The translations under genes and the position numbers were made by a program. DNA of 64,000 nt from Episyrphus balteatus (lineage: Eukaryota; Arthropoda; Insecta; Diptera; Syrphidae): contig NC_079136.1 of assembly GCF_945859705.1 (NCBI RefSeq), forward strand, positions 110,690,028 to 110,754,027, read 5' to 3'. How positions within the stretch are numbered: the first letter of the stretch is position 1; each line of letters begins with the position of its first letter. Positions 48,055 to 61,498 of this stretch are shown in pieces. A model generated the notes under the pieces. That model was not told where the DNA came from. It searched no databases and saw nothing but the letters and a program-made list of their open reading frames with translations.

Positions 48055-49327
48055 CAGGGGCGTACACTCCCTTGGGGCAAGCGGGGCGACGCCCCGGGGC
48101 CCCCGACCGACCTCAGGCCCCCCACTGAAGACAATGCAGAGAAGGAAACTGTTAGCATAAATTGAGTTACGAAGTAAATTAAAATAAGTTTGAATCACTT
48201 CGGATACAAGGGAGACAAATTATGTCATTCAGTGTAATGTATAATGTAGCCACATAATATATATTGATTTGATAAAAAGGTTACCCCAGGGGCTCCAAAA
48301 GGAAATAAACTGCTTTTTTAAAAGAAAAATTACAATTTTATCTTAGGGCCCCAAAAAATATTACTTGAAAAATCTTTGCAACCACAAATAATACATTAGG
48401 GGCCCCCAAAAAAAAAAAAACAACTTCAAGCCAGGGCCCTGCAGGGACCCCAAATGCCTTTACTTCAGTACTTAAAAAAAAATTAAGTTAAAAAAAAATT
48501 GTTTTTTTTGCCCCAACATAAATACATCAGGGCACAAACTAAAAACATTACGTTATTGGTTGCATTCCGAATATTACATCAGAACAGAGGCTTCAATACC
48601 TATTAATTCTTGGCTCCAAAAAAATTATATTATAATTTAGGGGCCTCTAAGCACTTAATTTTGATAATTTTGAGACCCCAAAAATTATTTTTCAGGGGCC
48701 CCAAAAGAAATAAACTATGTTTGATGATGGAAAATCAAATGTGTACACATTACTTTAGAACAGAGACCCCAAGAGCTATCAATTCTAAGCTAAAAAAATT
48801 TTATTTTAGGGGTCTCTTAATATTTAATTTTAGTTTTTCCGGGGCCCCAAAATAAAAAAAATATGTCTGATGATGGAAACTCAAATATGTATTTATTACT
48901 TCAGAACAGAGGCTCCAAGAACTATCAATTCTAAGCTTCAAAAATTTTTATATTAGGGGCCGCTAAATATTTAATTTTGAGGGCCCCAAAATGAATTTTT
49001 CAGGGGCCCAACAATAAAAAAAATTATTTTTGATGATGGAAAATCAAATATGTACATGTACATATTACTTCAGAACAGGGGCCCCAAGAACTATCAATTC
49101 TAAGCTAAAAAAAAATTATTATAGGGGTCTCTAAATATATCATTTTAGGCAAAGTGCATTACGAACATATTAAAACATTAAAATAAACCTAAAAATATAT
49201 AAGCCATAGAAAAAAAATGTATGGCGTATACATACTTTTTTTTTGTATCTAAAGGGCCCCCAAATATGAAAGGGACCCCAAAATTTAGTCTTGCCCCGGG
49301 GCCCCGACGACTCAACGTACGCCACTG
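48055..49327. mobile_element. hAT-like non-autonomous element, GGGGCC-rich family, long copy (1273 bp)
   Basis: It begins CAGGGGCGTACACTC and ends GTACGCCACTG, with a perfect 8-bp duplication GCTCCATT (48047-48054 and 49328-49335). Both ends carry GCCCCGGGGCCCC-type GC-rich blocks, as in the 451-bp copy at 9269-9719. The middle has expanded as tandem units (48560-49140), explaining most of the size difference. No transposase frame is present. Confidence 0.9.
48560..49140. repeat. Tandem units of about 150-160 bp inside the long hAT-like copy
   Basis: The block TTGATGATGGAAAATCAAAT, then TTACTTCAGAACAGAGGC and ACTATCAATTCTAAGCT, recurs at about 48721, 48868 and 49030, with a partial fourth unit near 48570. 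Each unit also carries AGGGGCCCCAAAA-like words. Confidence 0.85.
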
Positions 49328-49335
49328 GCTCCATT

Positions 49336-52300
49336 ACCTACTTTTGGAAAAAATTAAAAAAAAAAAAACTTTAAATCAAGTTAGCACAGCAATTACCAGA
49401 AAATGACTTAAAATTTTTAAGGTTTTGTTTGTTTGTTTTTTGTTTTGGTTTGGTTTTATCTTGAAATTTTTAAGATTAAATTCTTAAAATTAGAAGACAG
49501 AATACTCTGTAAGTATAGATAATAGATTTTTTATAATTTTTTTAATTTTTCAAAATAATTAGCCCTGAAGAATACGATAAATACGGTCGAAACGTCAGAG
49601 ACAAGATAGAAAAAAACTTATAAACCAGACCTAAAGCCCATTTAGGATTGAATTTGTATTCAAAAATAAGGTCACGAAGATAGGAATTATTATTTTCAAT
49701 TTCCTCACAAATTCATGTTCTGCTAACTTGGATGAAAATTGGACTTAAATAAAATTAAATTTTAAATAAAATAAATATTAATTTTCCATAAAAATTTATG
49801 TTCTGCTAGCTTGAATTTGGATTTTCTCAAAAAATTCAATTTTTTTCGACCTAGCCCTGATTTTTCAATCGTCAGTTAAACTATCAGAAGAATAATGTTA
49901 GTATAAAAATAAAAATTTTTATTCGTAAGCCCTAACTAGGGTTTATCTGGCTTATGAAAAATTGTCTCAAAGTAACAAAGCTGTCTACACTACCTATACA
50001 TAATATTTCTTGAAAAATTTGAAACCCATAACATAAAAAAATAGTTACCTACATATAAACGTATTTCAATTTCCTTAAGTAAATAAATTTAAATGTTTTT
50101 AAAACAATGCATTCAATTTATACATTGGAAATTGTTATGTTTTAAGTCAAGAGACTTTTGGATATGTGAACATCTTCTTATCTACCCGAAGTCTTCAACC
50201 AATAGTTTCGCCTAAATTATAAAGTTTCAACTACGACCCTGTTGAGCCCGAAATAAGCCTATACATTTACTCAAGTCACAAGGCATATTTACTGCATTAG
50301 CTTCGATTTTATCTGTACACAAAAATGTGAACACTAAAGACAGAAACAACGAGAGAGAGAGAGGTTGAAGGTTGAGGGTCAGATACAAATTTATGATATT
50401 TCTTGCGTGTCTGTGCTATGTGTTGTTCAAGCACAGCACATTCCGATCATATATCATTCAATTTTACTGCCGATTTCAAATTTAAGTGCTAACCACTTTG
50501 TACTGCGCACAGTGATGGTGATAAATGAGATTTGTCGTAATTGCGGACAATGGGGTCTCGTATTAGAAGAAAAATTCAACAACAAAAAAATGTACGTATT
50601 TATGTCCGAGTCGAATTGAAAATTTTCCTTGCTTCTTTCTCTTGAATCTTTATAGCTGTCATAGCTAGCTTAGCTGCCATTCAAGTCAAAATCTTTGTTT
50701 TGCAAGAGATGGCGCCTTTCTCCTTTGTGTGATACTCTGCCTTCTTTTGAGAACATTGCTATACATAAAATCTACAACATGAAATAAAAAAAAAAAAAAC
50801 AAAACAAAACTCCTGCAGCGTCATATTAATCTTTGTCACTTGGTAAGAAGAATAATGCCTTCGTGGGCAGGGATAGAGAGATACACCTAAAGAAGAAACA
50901 CGGCGTGTCTGTGGATATAACTCTTTGTGGCTCATTTTGGGGTTACCTGATGGGCATTCATTAATTGCTCATGTAGCTGTATTAATTAATGTTTGGCCCT
51001 TTTTCGACCGCACACACATTGTTGTTTTTTTTTTTTCAAAGATTTAAACCACCTAAATGAATTTAAATCTTATAGATAGAATATATTTTCAGTGAAACGC
51101 CCCTTCCAACATTTGGAATTTCTGATTGTTTATTTTTTAGTTACATATGTTTTTTAAAGACCAAATATTGGTTTCATGTGAATTTGAAAATTTAAGTTTT
51201 CAACAAATTGACAAAAAAATATTTTGAAAAAGGTCGTTTTCAGCTAATTAGTTCTCGGTATTGACACGACGTTTTTTTTTAAACTCAAGGAATGAATTTA
51301 AATGTTTTTTTTTTGTCAACATGTTGGATAGAGTTCTCCTGCTTTTCAGATTGTTCCCAAAGAAGTAACAAAACTGAACATCGATGGTTCAAAATTATTT
51401 GCAATTTTTCATAACAAAGGCAAAGATTATTCAATTAAAAACAGGATTAGAATTCCTTCCGAAATTGATGTGCTCTGAACATTTTTCCTGCTTCCAAAAA
51501 CATAGTGACGTATTTGCTTTGTGAATTTTTTTTTTTCAATTTTGCATTTTTCGTATTTTTAAATTTTTTACTGTTTGTAGTAGGTATAGCGAGCTATTCG
51601 TCCTTTTCACTTAATTTATTTAAATATATTCTATTAAATTATGTATTTTTATTTCTATGAAATTTATCAGCCTTCCGTGAGTCAAAAATTACTCATAATA
51701 AATTAAAAAAAAGCACACGTTTTTTTTTGTAAGCTTGAATGCTTAAAGTTTATAATAAACGAGCTTTCAGCAAGTTCGTTCGACCAAGTCTGATGTTTTA
51801 TTTTATATGGCGCCCGGGCGTGCCTCGCAAGATTATACCTTTTATGCATTTCAACAACAAGGAATTTATGTGAATAGGTGATTCCCACAAGAAAAAAAAA
51901 TCCACTGTCGCATCTCATCATAATACAGGTGCATGTATAATATAATTTATACGAACGACCTTTTGGATTAAAAGTTGAGTGAATCACAGCTGGGGTACAA
52001 ATGGATATTCATATGTATGAATGTAATTTGGACATTTGGATTTTCAACAAAAAAAATACAAAAAATTAAGGCAGAGAAGGCGATTAATGATATATGTATA
52101 ACTGAGGGGTATTGCTGATAATCATCATTAGGAAGACAGATACAACTAACAATCAAAACCAACGGTTTTTATGTGACTTCTTCGAAATTTACAATTATTG
52201 TGTTCATTTTAATTTGATTGGGTGGAAATTTAAAATAAGACATTTAAATGAGGAGTAGAATTGATTTAAATTGGTTCAAAATGTAGGTCACTGGCGAGTT

Positions 52301-53289
52301 GTTTTTGGCTTTGATCTATAGTTTTTACAAGAAATTGTTGGTTTTAAGGCATCTATCATGGCGTGTGGGCTTCATTTTTTGTTTGTTTCGAATATATAAA
52401 TTTATACACCATAAGTATATAATTTAGGTATATGATTATTTCAAGAGAAAACCTATAGACATCTGTGTTTTTGCTTTGACTTTGAACATGTTTTTGTGCG
52501 CTTCATAGGTATTAATTGAAGCGATTTATATTCTGATCAAACCTAATGCATAACAAAATATTTTTATTGAATTTATTGTGGCCCTTTGAATGTAACATTT
52601 AAATACAAAAAAAAACTTTGATTTTCTTTACTGTATATGTATATATAAATAGGTACGTAACATAATTTGTGGACTCATAAATTTACTTTTCCAGGCCAAT
52701 TTGAGGTTATAAAATCATAATGTTAACGTTTTTGAAATGTTTCAATTAAATTGAAACCTTTTTACATTTTTTTTTCATTTGAAAACAGACTAGTCTTTTG
52801 TTTAGTTGCACTGAAACTGAAGTTTGAGATTTTAATTTTATTATTAAATTTGTTTTTATGAGTTTTTCACATACCTCTTCGTACATTAATAAATAATTTA
52901 CAAATATACTGGGAACCGTTATTTCTGTACTTCATTGATCTCCTACAGGACCTGCACAAAAAGTTGCCTGGTTGTGAGAAATAGATAAATCCAAATTATT
53001 TTAGATCAAACAACCAAAAGATTATTTTGTAAGATCTATCTATACAGATAATTACCGAAAGGATAGTCAAAATTTTGATCTTTGACAAAATGGCGGCTTC
53101 CCTAGGAATAAAATAGCTTATTTCAAGAAAATTAACATTCTTGAACAATTTAAGTGACTTCTCTATATATACATTAACATTAAAGTGGTTTAAAATGTAT
53201 AAAAAACTTTCGGTTCAAAAAATTGTATAGGAAGTCAAAATCGTCTAAGACGCTCAAATTGAGAAAAACGTATAAAACCAACTGCAATC
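49336..53289. other. Non-coding AT-rich interval
   Basis: No gene, RNA or well-bounded element identified. A phrase near 49561 (CCTGAAGAATACGATAAATAC with GGTCGAAACGTCAG) resembles short words found in element 3' regions in insects but cannot be assigned. A GA run lies near 50350. Confidence 0.4.
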
Positions 53290-53830
53290 GTTTGTCTACT
53301 TCGAGTTCTATCTACATACCAAATATACATATATTACCGTTTGTCCACCCTCCATTTAGGAGATATTCAAAAAACAAATTTTGCACTGAAAAATTGAAAT
53401 TCCGCTAAAATCCCCAAAACGTAGGATGGACAAACGACGATTTTTGGTATACGTAGAGAACTCGAGGTGCACAAATAATGAAAGAAATTTGAATTTTTGC
53501 AAAAAAAAAAACGTTCACTGTGGTGTATGCGTAACTTTTGTTGGGCATTTTGAAAATTTGGCTTTTGAATGCCTCCTAAACGTAAGGTGGACAAACGATG
53601 ATTTTTGGTTTATATCCATTTCGCGATAAACGATAATATGTATTTGGTATGTATTGTATATAGAACTAGGTGGACAAACTCGAGGTGGTTTTATACGTCC
53701 ATCTGAGCGTTTTATCCGATTTTTCATTTTTCAAACTCCCAGACTTACGAACATTTTGGGCGGACAAACATGGACTAAAGGTGGACAAACGAATTATACA
53801 AATTTTGAGGTTGCAGTTCTGGCTTCACTC
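53290..53830. repeat. Second copy of the GGTGGACAAACG repeat family, with one inverted part
   Basis: It shares CTCCTAAACGTAAGGTGGACAA, CACTGTGGTGTATGCGTAAC and the closing GGTTGCAGTTCTGGCTTCAC with 30235-31130. The left part (about 53290-53360) has the motif reversed (CGTTTGTCCACCCTCC), so this copy is partly inverted. No coding. Confidence 0.8.
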
Positions 53831-56800
53831 TACCAAACTGTTCATTGATAAACTAGACATTCTCCATTAATAAATTCCGTCAAACTTTAAATTTAATCAC
53901 TGAACATTATTAAATTTGTTTTCAAAAAATAAATGTGTATCCATGAAATATGCAACGTTTTTAGTTGAAAATAAATAACTTTATTAATTAACACATGTGA
54001 AGCCTGATTTCTAAAAATCGAAAAAAGGTATGCCAGCTTTACGAAAATTTCAGTAGTTTGCTTAATTGCATTAACTCAGATGTAACTTTAACTTATTTAC
54101 AGCTTATAACTGACTCATTTTATGGTGAAACCTATCAAAACCCGTCTTTTAATTATTGAATTATCAATAATGCTCAAATTTTGACACCTTCAAGTTAAAC
54201 AAACACAACAGAGTGATAAGTTGTCACACAAAAAGTTACATTGCCAATCATAAACTTATTTCTTTATGTATTGTCGTCGAACTTGTATAAAAGTCCCTTA
54301 ATTAAGTTCGCTTTAATTAACAAGCCATTGACTGCTAGCATACAAAATAATCAAAGGGCGGTTGTAATCTTTGGAAATCCAAACGTGTTACTTTACAATA
54401 CCAATATCTCTCTTAAAGCGTTGAAAATGTTGTAACATCGTAATTATAATTTGCACAGACACCTATGCATTGTATGTATATATGACCCCGTAGCCCGTAC
54501 CCGCCTGATGTTTCTCAACCCTTCTGATATTATTAAAGGGGACACAAAGAGCTTACGATCTCTTAACATTCCTGAACCCGAAACCAAAATTCAATTTCGA
54601 TAGAGGATATCTCTATATAGAAATTCAATTCGCCACAAATCATAATAATGCCATCATCTACTTATACGTATATACAGAGATGTATAGATAGAACTCAAGG
54701 ACCATTGAATTGATTGCAATTGCAATATTGCTGTCGCATTGTCTAGCATGTCCAATTATCTGCCAATACAAACTAATTATTATTAATTCTGAACGGATAT
54801 TAATTATAATCACTCAATAAATTCCCTAACTACTCTCTTTTGGTTGTCATCTAATATATTAAGTTATTAAGCGCTTGTTTCATATTGGATAGAGTCAGAG
54901 CAGAGGCAGAAACAGAGGCAAGGCAAGCAATTCTCATATTTATATGAGTATGATGTGCATCGTCCTTTTGTGATGTTGTATGCGAATTGAGGATGTGTGT
55001 TGTTGGACGGTTTGGTTTGGGTTTGCTTGCTGCTGTACGATAGGAACGTTGTGTGGCTTGGCTGCCACAAATTTTAATTTTCCAAAATTAAATATTTATA
55101 TGGCAACCAACGACGACGACGGCATTGGCAACGACTATGATGATCACGACGAAAACGGATGGATGTGATAATCCTTAAAAGCGGCAGCAAAAGCTGTGAG
55201 TGATGTTAGAGTGCTTCATCTTCTTCCTTTTCCACTTAAACTACCAAGCCAATTTATTATGTATCGTTATACTTTTATATACCTATATATTTATGAAGTT
55301 ATACATAAACATATGCACATACCTACATCGAGATACACTGTTAAGTTTGGGCAAACAAATATGCGTCAACATGGATTGGCAACTTCCATATAGGCTATAT
55401 TTTCACATCCTTCCGTTTCTGATGCCTTTGGTTGAAGTTAAAATTTGTGCTCTAAAGGGACATGTATTTGAATAGTGAAAATATCATGTTCAAAATATGT
55501 TGCATTAGAAAAATTAGGTATTCTACAAAAAGGTAGACTAAAATCAGCAAATCAAGAGTTTTGTTATTGCATCTTTTAGTGCTAGTTTATTTCTATGTAT
55601 GCAAATACTCAATCTCAAATGATCCAGGCTCCAGTACTTTTGGAACAAAAATGAACTTGATTTAAAGAATGGAACAATTTAATAAATTTTAAAAAATAAG
55701 TAAGCTGAAAATAAAAAATTTTGTTTTTTGGAAAAATGTTGGAAAACGCCTCAGAAAATGAAATACTTAATTCAAATTAGCCTAGAACTTAATGATTCGA
55801 GACTTAGTTCGATTTTATTCACTATAAGTTGAAAAAATTAGATGATTTTTACTTTTAACTTAAAAATTCGATTTAATTCACAAGTTGAAGTTTTTCAATT
55901 TTCAAAGTTAGAGTTTATAAGCTTTAGATTTTCAGAATTTTGCCGAGCAAACTTTAAAATGTGGTTTTTATAATTTTACTTCTGTGTCAAAAGTTATAAG
56001 GATAAATATTATTGTTGTTTTTCTGATAAATTGACCGAATTAAGAATGAAGATAATAGAATTGATGAGCCTTTGTTTTTGTTATAAAATAAAATTATGTC
56101 GAAAAAAAATCGCATTAAATGTACCTATTTGTTCATACATTATGTTTATTTCGTTGAAAAAAAATCGTTTTTTGTACAAAAAAATGTATGTCATGAGAAA
56201 AAATTCATTTCCCCTTATAAGATTTTTAACCTCAAAAATTTCTTGCGGCTTAAATAGGAGATTTTTTTTCAAAATTCGTTTGACATAGAAAATAAATAAT
56301 CATCGGTGTATTTCGTTGTGCAAAGATGAACAATTTTGTATTTAAAGAATTTCAAATTAAAAAAAATAAATAGAAATGTTATCAAAAAGTGATTTGTTAA
56401 ATGTTAAGAAATAAAAAGTGCCATACAATTTTCAATTTTTTTTTGCTCCTGGCAATTTTGTTATTATTATTTAATTTTGTGTAGTTTTTGAGAGCATTTC
56501 TTTCCAATTTAAAAAAATTGAAAGTTTTCATATTTTTGTGCTTAGAGTACCCACACGGACCTATTTTCAGAATTATTCCAGTAAGCCAACTTATGGTTGG
56601 AAACTTGGGAGTTTAAAAAAAGAAATTGAATAAAACTAATTTTCAACTTGTGAAGCAAATCTCGAGTAAGGGTACATGCTGAAGCTTGCCAACTTAAGAA
56701 TTTGTTGAGTGATAGTGAATAAAATGAGCCTAAATGATACAAGGTAAATTATTATCTTTGGAAAATTTAATCTTCCAAACAAAAAGTTTTCAAAAGCTTC

Positions 56801-59800
56801 TAGTTTCCTGGAAACTATAAGGACGGTGTGATTTTGCAGTACAAGCTGAAGGGGTATCATAATATTATTGAAATTAAAATCAATCATTTTATTATAAGAT
56901 TTTCGTTTACAATGTTCCCATTGACTTATACACTATACAGATACCCAAAAAAAAGTTCTCCTTTAAATTTTATAATTAGAATAAAAACAAATGGCACGGC
57001 CCAGTGTCCGGATAGCTTATCGCTTACCGTATTTGAAAGCTTGCTATACCGCTACCTTGCAGCAATAGCACATAGAAAGAGCAGCCGAGTATCGGGAGGC
57101 TGTCCTAAATCCACTTTGTTACGTTGAGTAATAAGATCATTTCTTTGATCTTTGAGTCTGAGACTTTATGTCCTGAAAAAATCACTCCAGCCATGCAATA
57201 AACCACTTCAAAGTAATGTGTGGACACTTCTTTTCCAATAGGTACATACCACAGTAGGTAGGTACAAATCAAACTTTTTTCTGGTAAGCACCTAGCACTT
57301 GCCTCTCTTAGTTTAACAACATGTAGCACAAACATTCTGCAAACATCCAACACCTACCAGCAAACTTTCAACATCAACAGCAAGTTCACATAACCAAGTC
57401 GTGGATTAAAGTTTTTCTTTATTTTTGTTTAATTTCAACCACAACACGATAATCGCCTATGTTTGCCATTAGCACACAAGGAAAAAATTCAGCAACAAAA
57501 AAACAGCAAAAAACACATTCATCGGGTTAAATTATGAAAATTCTGTTCCGTTCGTTGATAAGAAACTAAAACACGAGTGAGCACAGCAATGAAACAAAAA
57601 AAATTGAAAATAACCATCGATTGCCACAGCAAATAAATAAAACATCCTTTCATGCGAAAGGATGTATCTCTCTCGTCCTCCTCTCGTTGCAATAAAACAT
57701 CGTTTTTCAACGAAACAAAAAAAAAAATTAAATCGAAAACAGCATTCGAACATATTTTCTCTGTCATCGATTTATATTTTTTTTTTGTTTATTGTTTTTT
57801 TTTTTTTTTTTTTGTTCTTGGCAAACAACAACGAGTGTAGGGAACCAGCTGGAGCGGTACAGAGCAATAGCAATTAGGAAAACTGATGCACACACAAGAT
57901 CCGAATATCTGAGATGAGATCCCTCAGCCAAATGTAGTCGGACATCGACAGAAAGAAGAGATACACTTTAGGTATCCGCCCATCTGTGTGCAAATGCACA
58001 TACAAATCGAATCAATGTTCCAGATAATGGTCAGTCATCGTTATGCTGATAATAATGACCCAGAGAGAGAACCATGACGATGAGGCTGAGAATGACTATA
58101 TGCTGTCGGACGACGACGAAGTCGACGGTCCGTCGGTCGGAGTCGCAGTTATTCTACCACCACTCTGGTGCAATAAATAACCATCTCGAGACCGATGGTT
58201 TGTAATATTCGGACGTCCTTCTATGTCCTTCTTATTGTGGGTATACTTACATATAGCCTTCATATACCTGCTGCCTGTCTATGCCCGGATCTGGACTCAA
58301 AAGGCAGACGACTCAATTTTTTGTTGCATTTTTTGGTTTTTTTGTTTAAAGCAGTTTATAGGTTTTTTCCTGTCGATTCTCAGAGAAGAGATACAAAAAA
58401 AAAGAATAAAGCAACAAAGTATAACCTTTATCAGAAGGAAACAAGGAGACATAAAAGCCGACCATGTCAGCACTTGAACTAAATTGGGTTAGGTACACAA
58501 AGAAATGATTTTTTTACAGCAAAATATCTACAAAAAAAAATGTATCTTTACTTCAATGCACTTGAGAAGATGAAGAAAATTTCAAGTGAAGCAGAGCAAG
58601 AGCATCAGCAAGTCGGTAAGGTTTTCGTTTTGCTGCGACAGAGAGACAAGTGACAAAACTGCAATTAAGTTGAAGATGAATTGAATGTGTTCACTGCACA
58701 GTGTGTTAATCAAGAGTGGGTTGCTGGAGATAAAACAAAGTAAAATAAAAAGGAACAAAAAAAAGAAAGACATTGATCGATCAGGGACAGTGTCACTAAT
58801 TAGTTTTCAACTGGGTCGTCGTTTTTCGTTTAAGTTAGCTATAAAATATATATTTAGTTGTGTGTATGTGTGTTTTTTTTGCTTTAGCTAAAGTATATTG
58901 CACTTGAAGATGAAGATATAATACCTATGTATATATCGCTTTTGTACTGGTTGGGGAAGTGGAGCTTTACTTGCGAAATCGGCCTTCGTCTGGTCGGATC
59001 ATTATTAGGAACTTTTCACCAGCCAGGGACATTGTACTTTAGAGCACTCTTGTGACAAATTAGAACAAATGATGCGGAAGATACTTAGCCACGAAGGTTC
59101 AGAGCCGTGAGTTAAATCCGGTCTCAAGGGAAGTATAAATGTGTAGATGTTGAATATGAATTTCGAACTAAAACTCAATTAGTTTTAGGATCCTTTTTTC
59201 AAATCCGACTCGGATTGGACAATTCTTCAATTTTCATTTATCCATTCATCGGGCGCATTCGTATCAGGAAAACTCAATCTTCAAACACAACAATCAGTCA
59301 AGTTGTCCTGTTTACAACACAAAGTTTACCACTCCTGAAGAAATCCAAGACATTACTTACAGGAGCCACCCGAAGAAGTTGCACAGGACCTGATAAAGGA
59401 GCTTAAGCTCTTTTCTTCACTTTTCAGAACATTTTCTTAAGATCTTGAGTTTGCATTGGGGCTTTGGGCCCTCTGAAATATTTTTCAACAGGTCAATGCT
59501 CCTTGTATACCTACAGCCAAAATTCAAGGTATAAACTTACTTATTTTTTTAATATGAAAGACAACCATCAAACTCTAAAATGAATAAAAATAATATTTGT
59601 ATTTTTTTTTCTTGTGGGTTAAAAAGTAATTCGAAGAAAATAAGTTCTATGCACTTAAGTTGGCTTTCCTGCTCCCTAGAGTCTAAATCTCAATCCGATT
59701 GAGAATATCTGGTCAATAATGATTCTTGAGCTGTCGAAGAAGCTTCCAAAAGCATTTGAATATTTAAAAATGCTACCTAATTATCTACACCTGATACCTG

Positions 59801-61261
59801 AACCACCATACCTTAATTCAATACCTATAAGTTCAAGTGACCTCAACTCCAAAAATTTATGAAGCGTTTTTTTTGTTCTTCGTTATCACCATATACCTTA
59901 ATTCACGTAGAATCTACTGCATCGAATATATTCAAAAAATCGAGATGAAGAGTCAATTATTTTATGATATTACGTGATGCTCGTGTTTTCAAAATAAATA
60001 AGAGCACTCTATAGGTATTAGAAGTTCTACCACTGATCTCTTGGATTTCTCAAGAAACGCAGTCCTGCTTTTGAGAATACACTTCACGAATGCTTCGAGA
60101 AGGATACCGGATTCTTTTTTCATGTTTCGTTTCAGTTAGATTTTAAGGGAAAACTGGAACTACATAAAAGTTGAGTGCTATACCGAATCACTATCAGTTT
60201 GCCAAATTTATAAAAATGAGTCCGTGAAAATACCCTACCATTATAATGTACATAAATGCTAATCGCATTCTCCTTTTGTATACTTTAATACCTTCAATGT
60301 CGCATTTCAACACGCTCTGACACTTTACCATGCGCTAACGTCTGATTATGATAATGCCAGCTTAACTCCTGATCTACACTCAAGATACCCAAATTATTCA
60401 CTTCGCCTCTCTTCAGACAGTTTCTTGTCGTACCTACTCTTCCGTCAAATCAACAAGAGGCTTCACTTCGTTCGTATAAAATCAATTTATTAATATCATT
60501 ATGGTTTCTAGTGACAAATGCCCATAACACAGTGGGTGATTACAATTACAAAGGATCAGAGACCGACCGATGTCCCTTTTAAGGTATAGAATATAATATA
60601 CCCTCTCTGATGTGCATGATATGTTGCCTCGTATAGGTAAGGTATACCCAGAAAAACTAAAGCCCCCGAAACGATGATAGGCCCACTCGGCAGCATGGTA
60701 GCATGATTTATGTGTCATACTGTCTCCGCTCGATTTGTCATTATGCACGGCATCCTTTCGTGTATGGCCAAAGGACCGGAACTAGGGGCACACTCGCACT
60801 ACCTACAACGACTCTTCTTTATAGCTTCCATCGTCGGAACACCTCCAGCTCGCTTCAGTACAGGTGATCTAGCCATTTTTCCTCTTAACATAAAAATCAA
60901 ATAAAAAGAAAAAACGAAAAACGAAAAACCGTCAACACATTTGTCGTCGGCTTGGGAATCGAGACTTTGGGTGCTGCTTTACTTGCCATTAGTATAGGCT
61001 GAGGGCCTTCTGCAGGGGTAAGTAACAGCACGTAAGCGGTGCGATGACGATAATGAACAACAAAACCGAGGGCCACATCATCGTTGCATATATCCCATCG
61101 AGGAATGTCATCGTTTATAGCCTTTATGGTACGCGTGTGGTGTGTGCCGGTGTCATCCGATTAAGTTTCATTATTCCCACGAATAAAAAAAAAGTAATGT
61201 TGTTTTTTTTTACTCTTTTTCATTTTATTATCTTTGTGCTGTTCTGGGTGCATGTAGTATA
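53831..61261. other. Non-coding interval, no gene recognised
   Basis: AT-rich with T runs (57780-57810) and CGACGACG-type patches (55100-55150, 58075-58140). Open frames are short and lack domains. An acidic frame near 58068-58160 follows a GAC/GAT-rich patch and is not convincing. Confidence 0.45.
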
Positions 61262-61263
61262 TA

Positions 61264-61496
61264 CAGTAGCGAGCAAAAAAAATGCAAACCGAAAGAGCGT
61301 TAACGAGTTTTGAAAGAGAACTAAGTTACGAAATTTGGCATATTGAAACTGTTTTATTTTTATTAAACAGTGTCAATTTGTGGAATATTTTACTCCAAAA
61401 CCATTATTTGGTCAAAAGTCTACCTAAAAATGTGTTTTAAGACGAGCAAAAAAATGCAAATGTTTTTATTGTTTGCATTTTTTTTGCTCGCTACTG
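61264..61496. mobile_element. Tc1/mariner-like MITE with perfect 26-bp TIRs (233 bp)
   Basis: The element starts CAGTAGCGAGCAAAAAAAAT and ends with the exact reverse complement for 26 bp (61264-61289 and 61471-61496). It is flanked by TA on both sides (61262-61263, 61497-61498). The interior has a third related word (GACGAGCAAAAAAATGCAAA) at 61441. No coding. CAGT ends with TA duplication fit Tc1/mariner. Confidence 0.9.
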
Positions 61497-61498
61497 TA

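Noticed and set aside
58068..58179. Acidic frame (DDDEVDG region)
   Set aside because: It arises from a GAC/GAT-rich patch, has no ATG context or splice support, and stops soon after.
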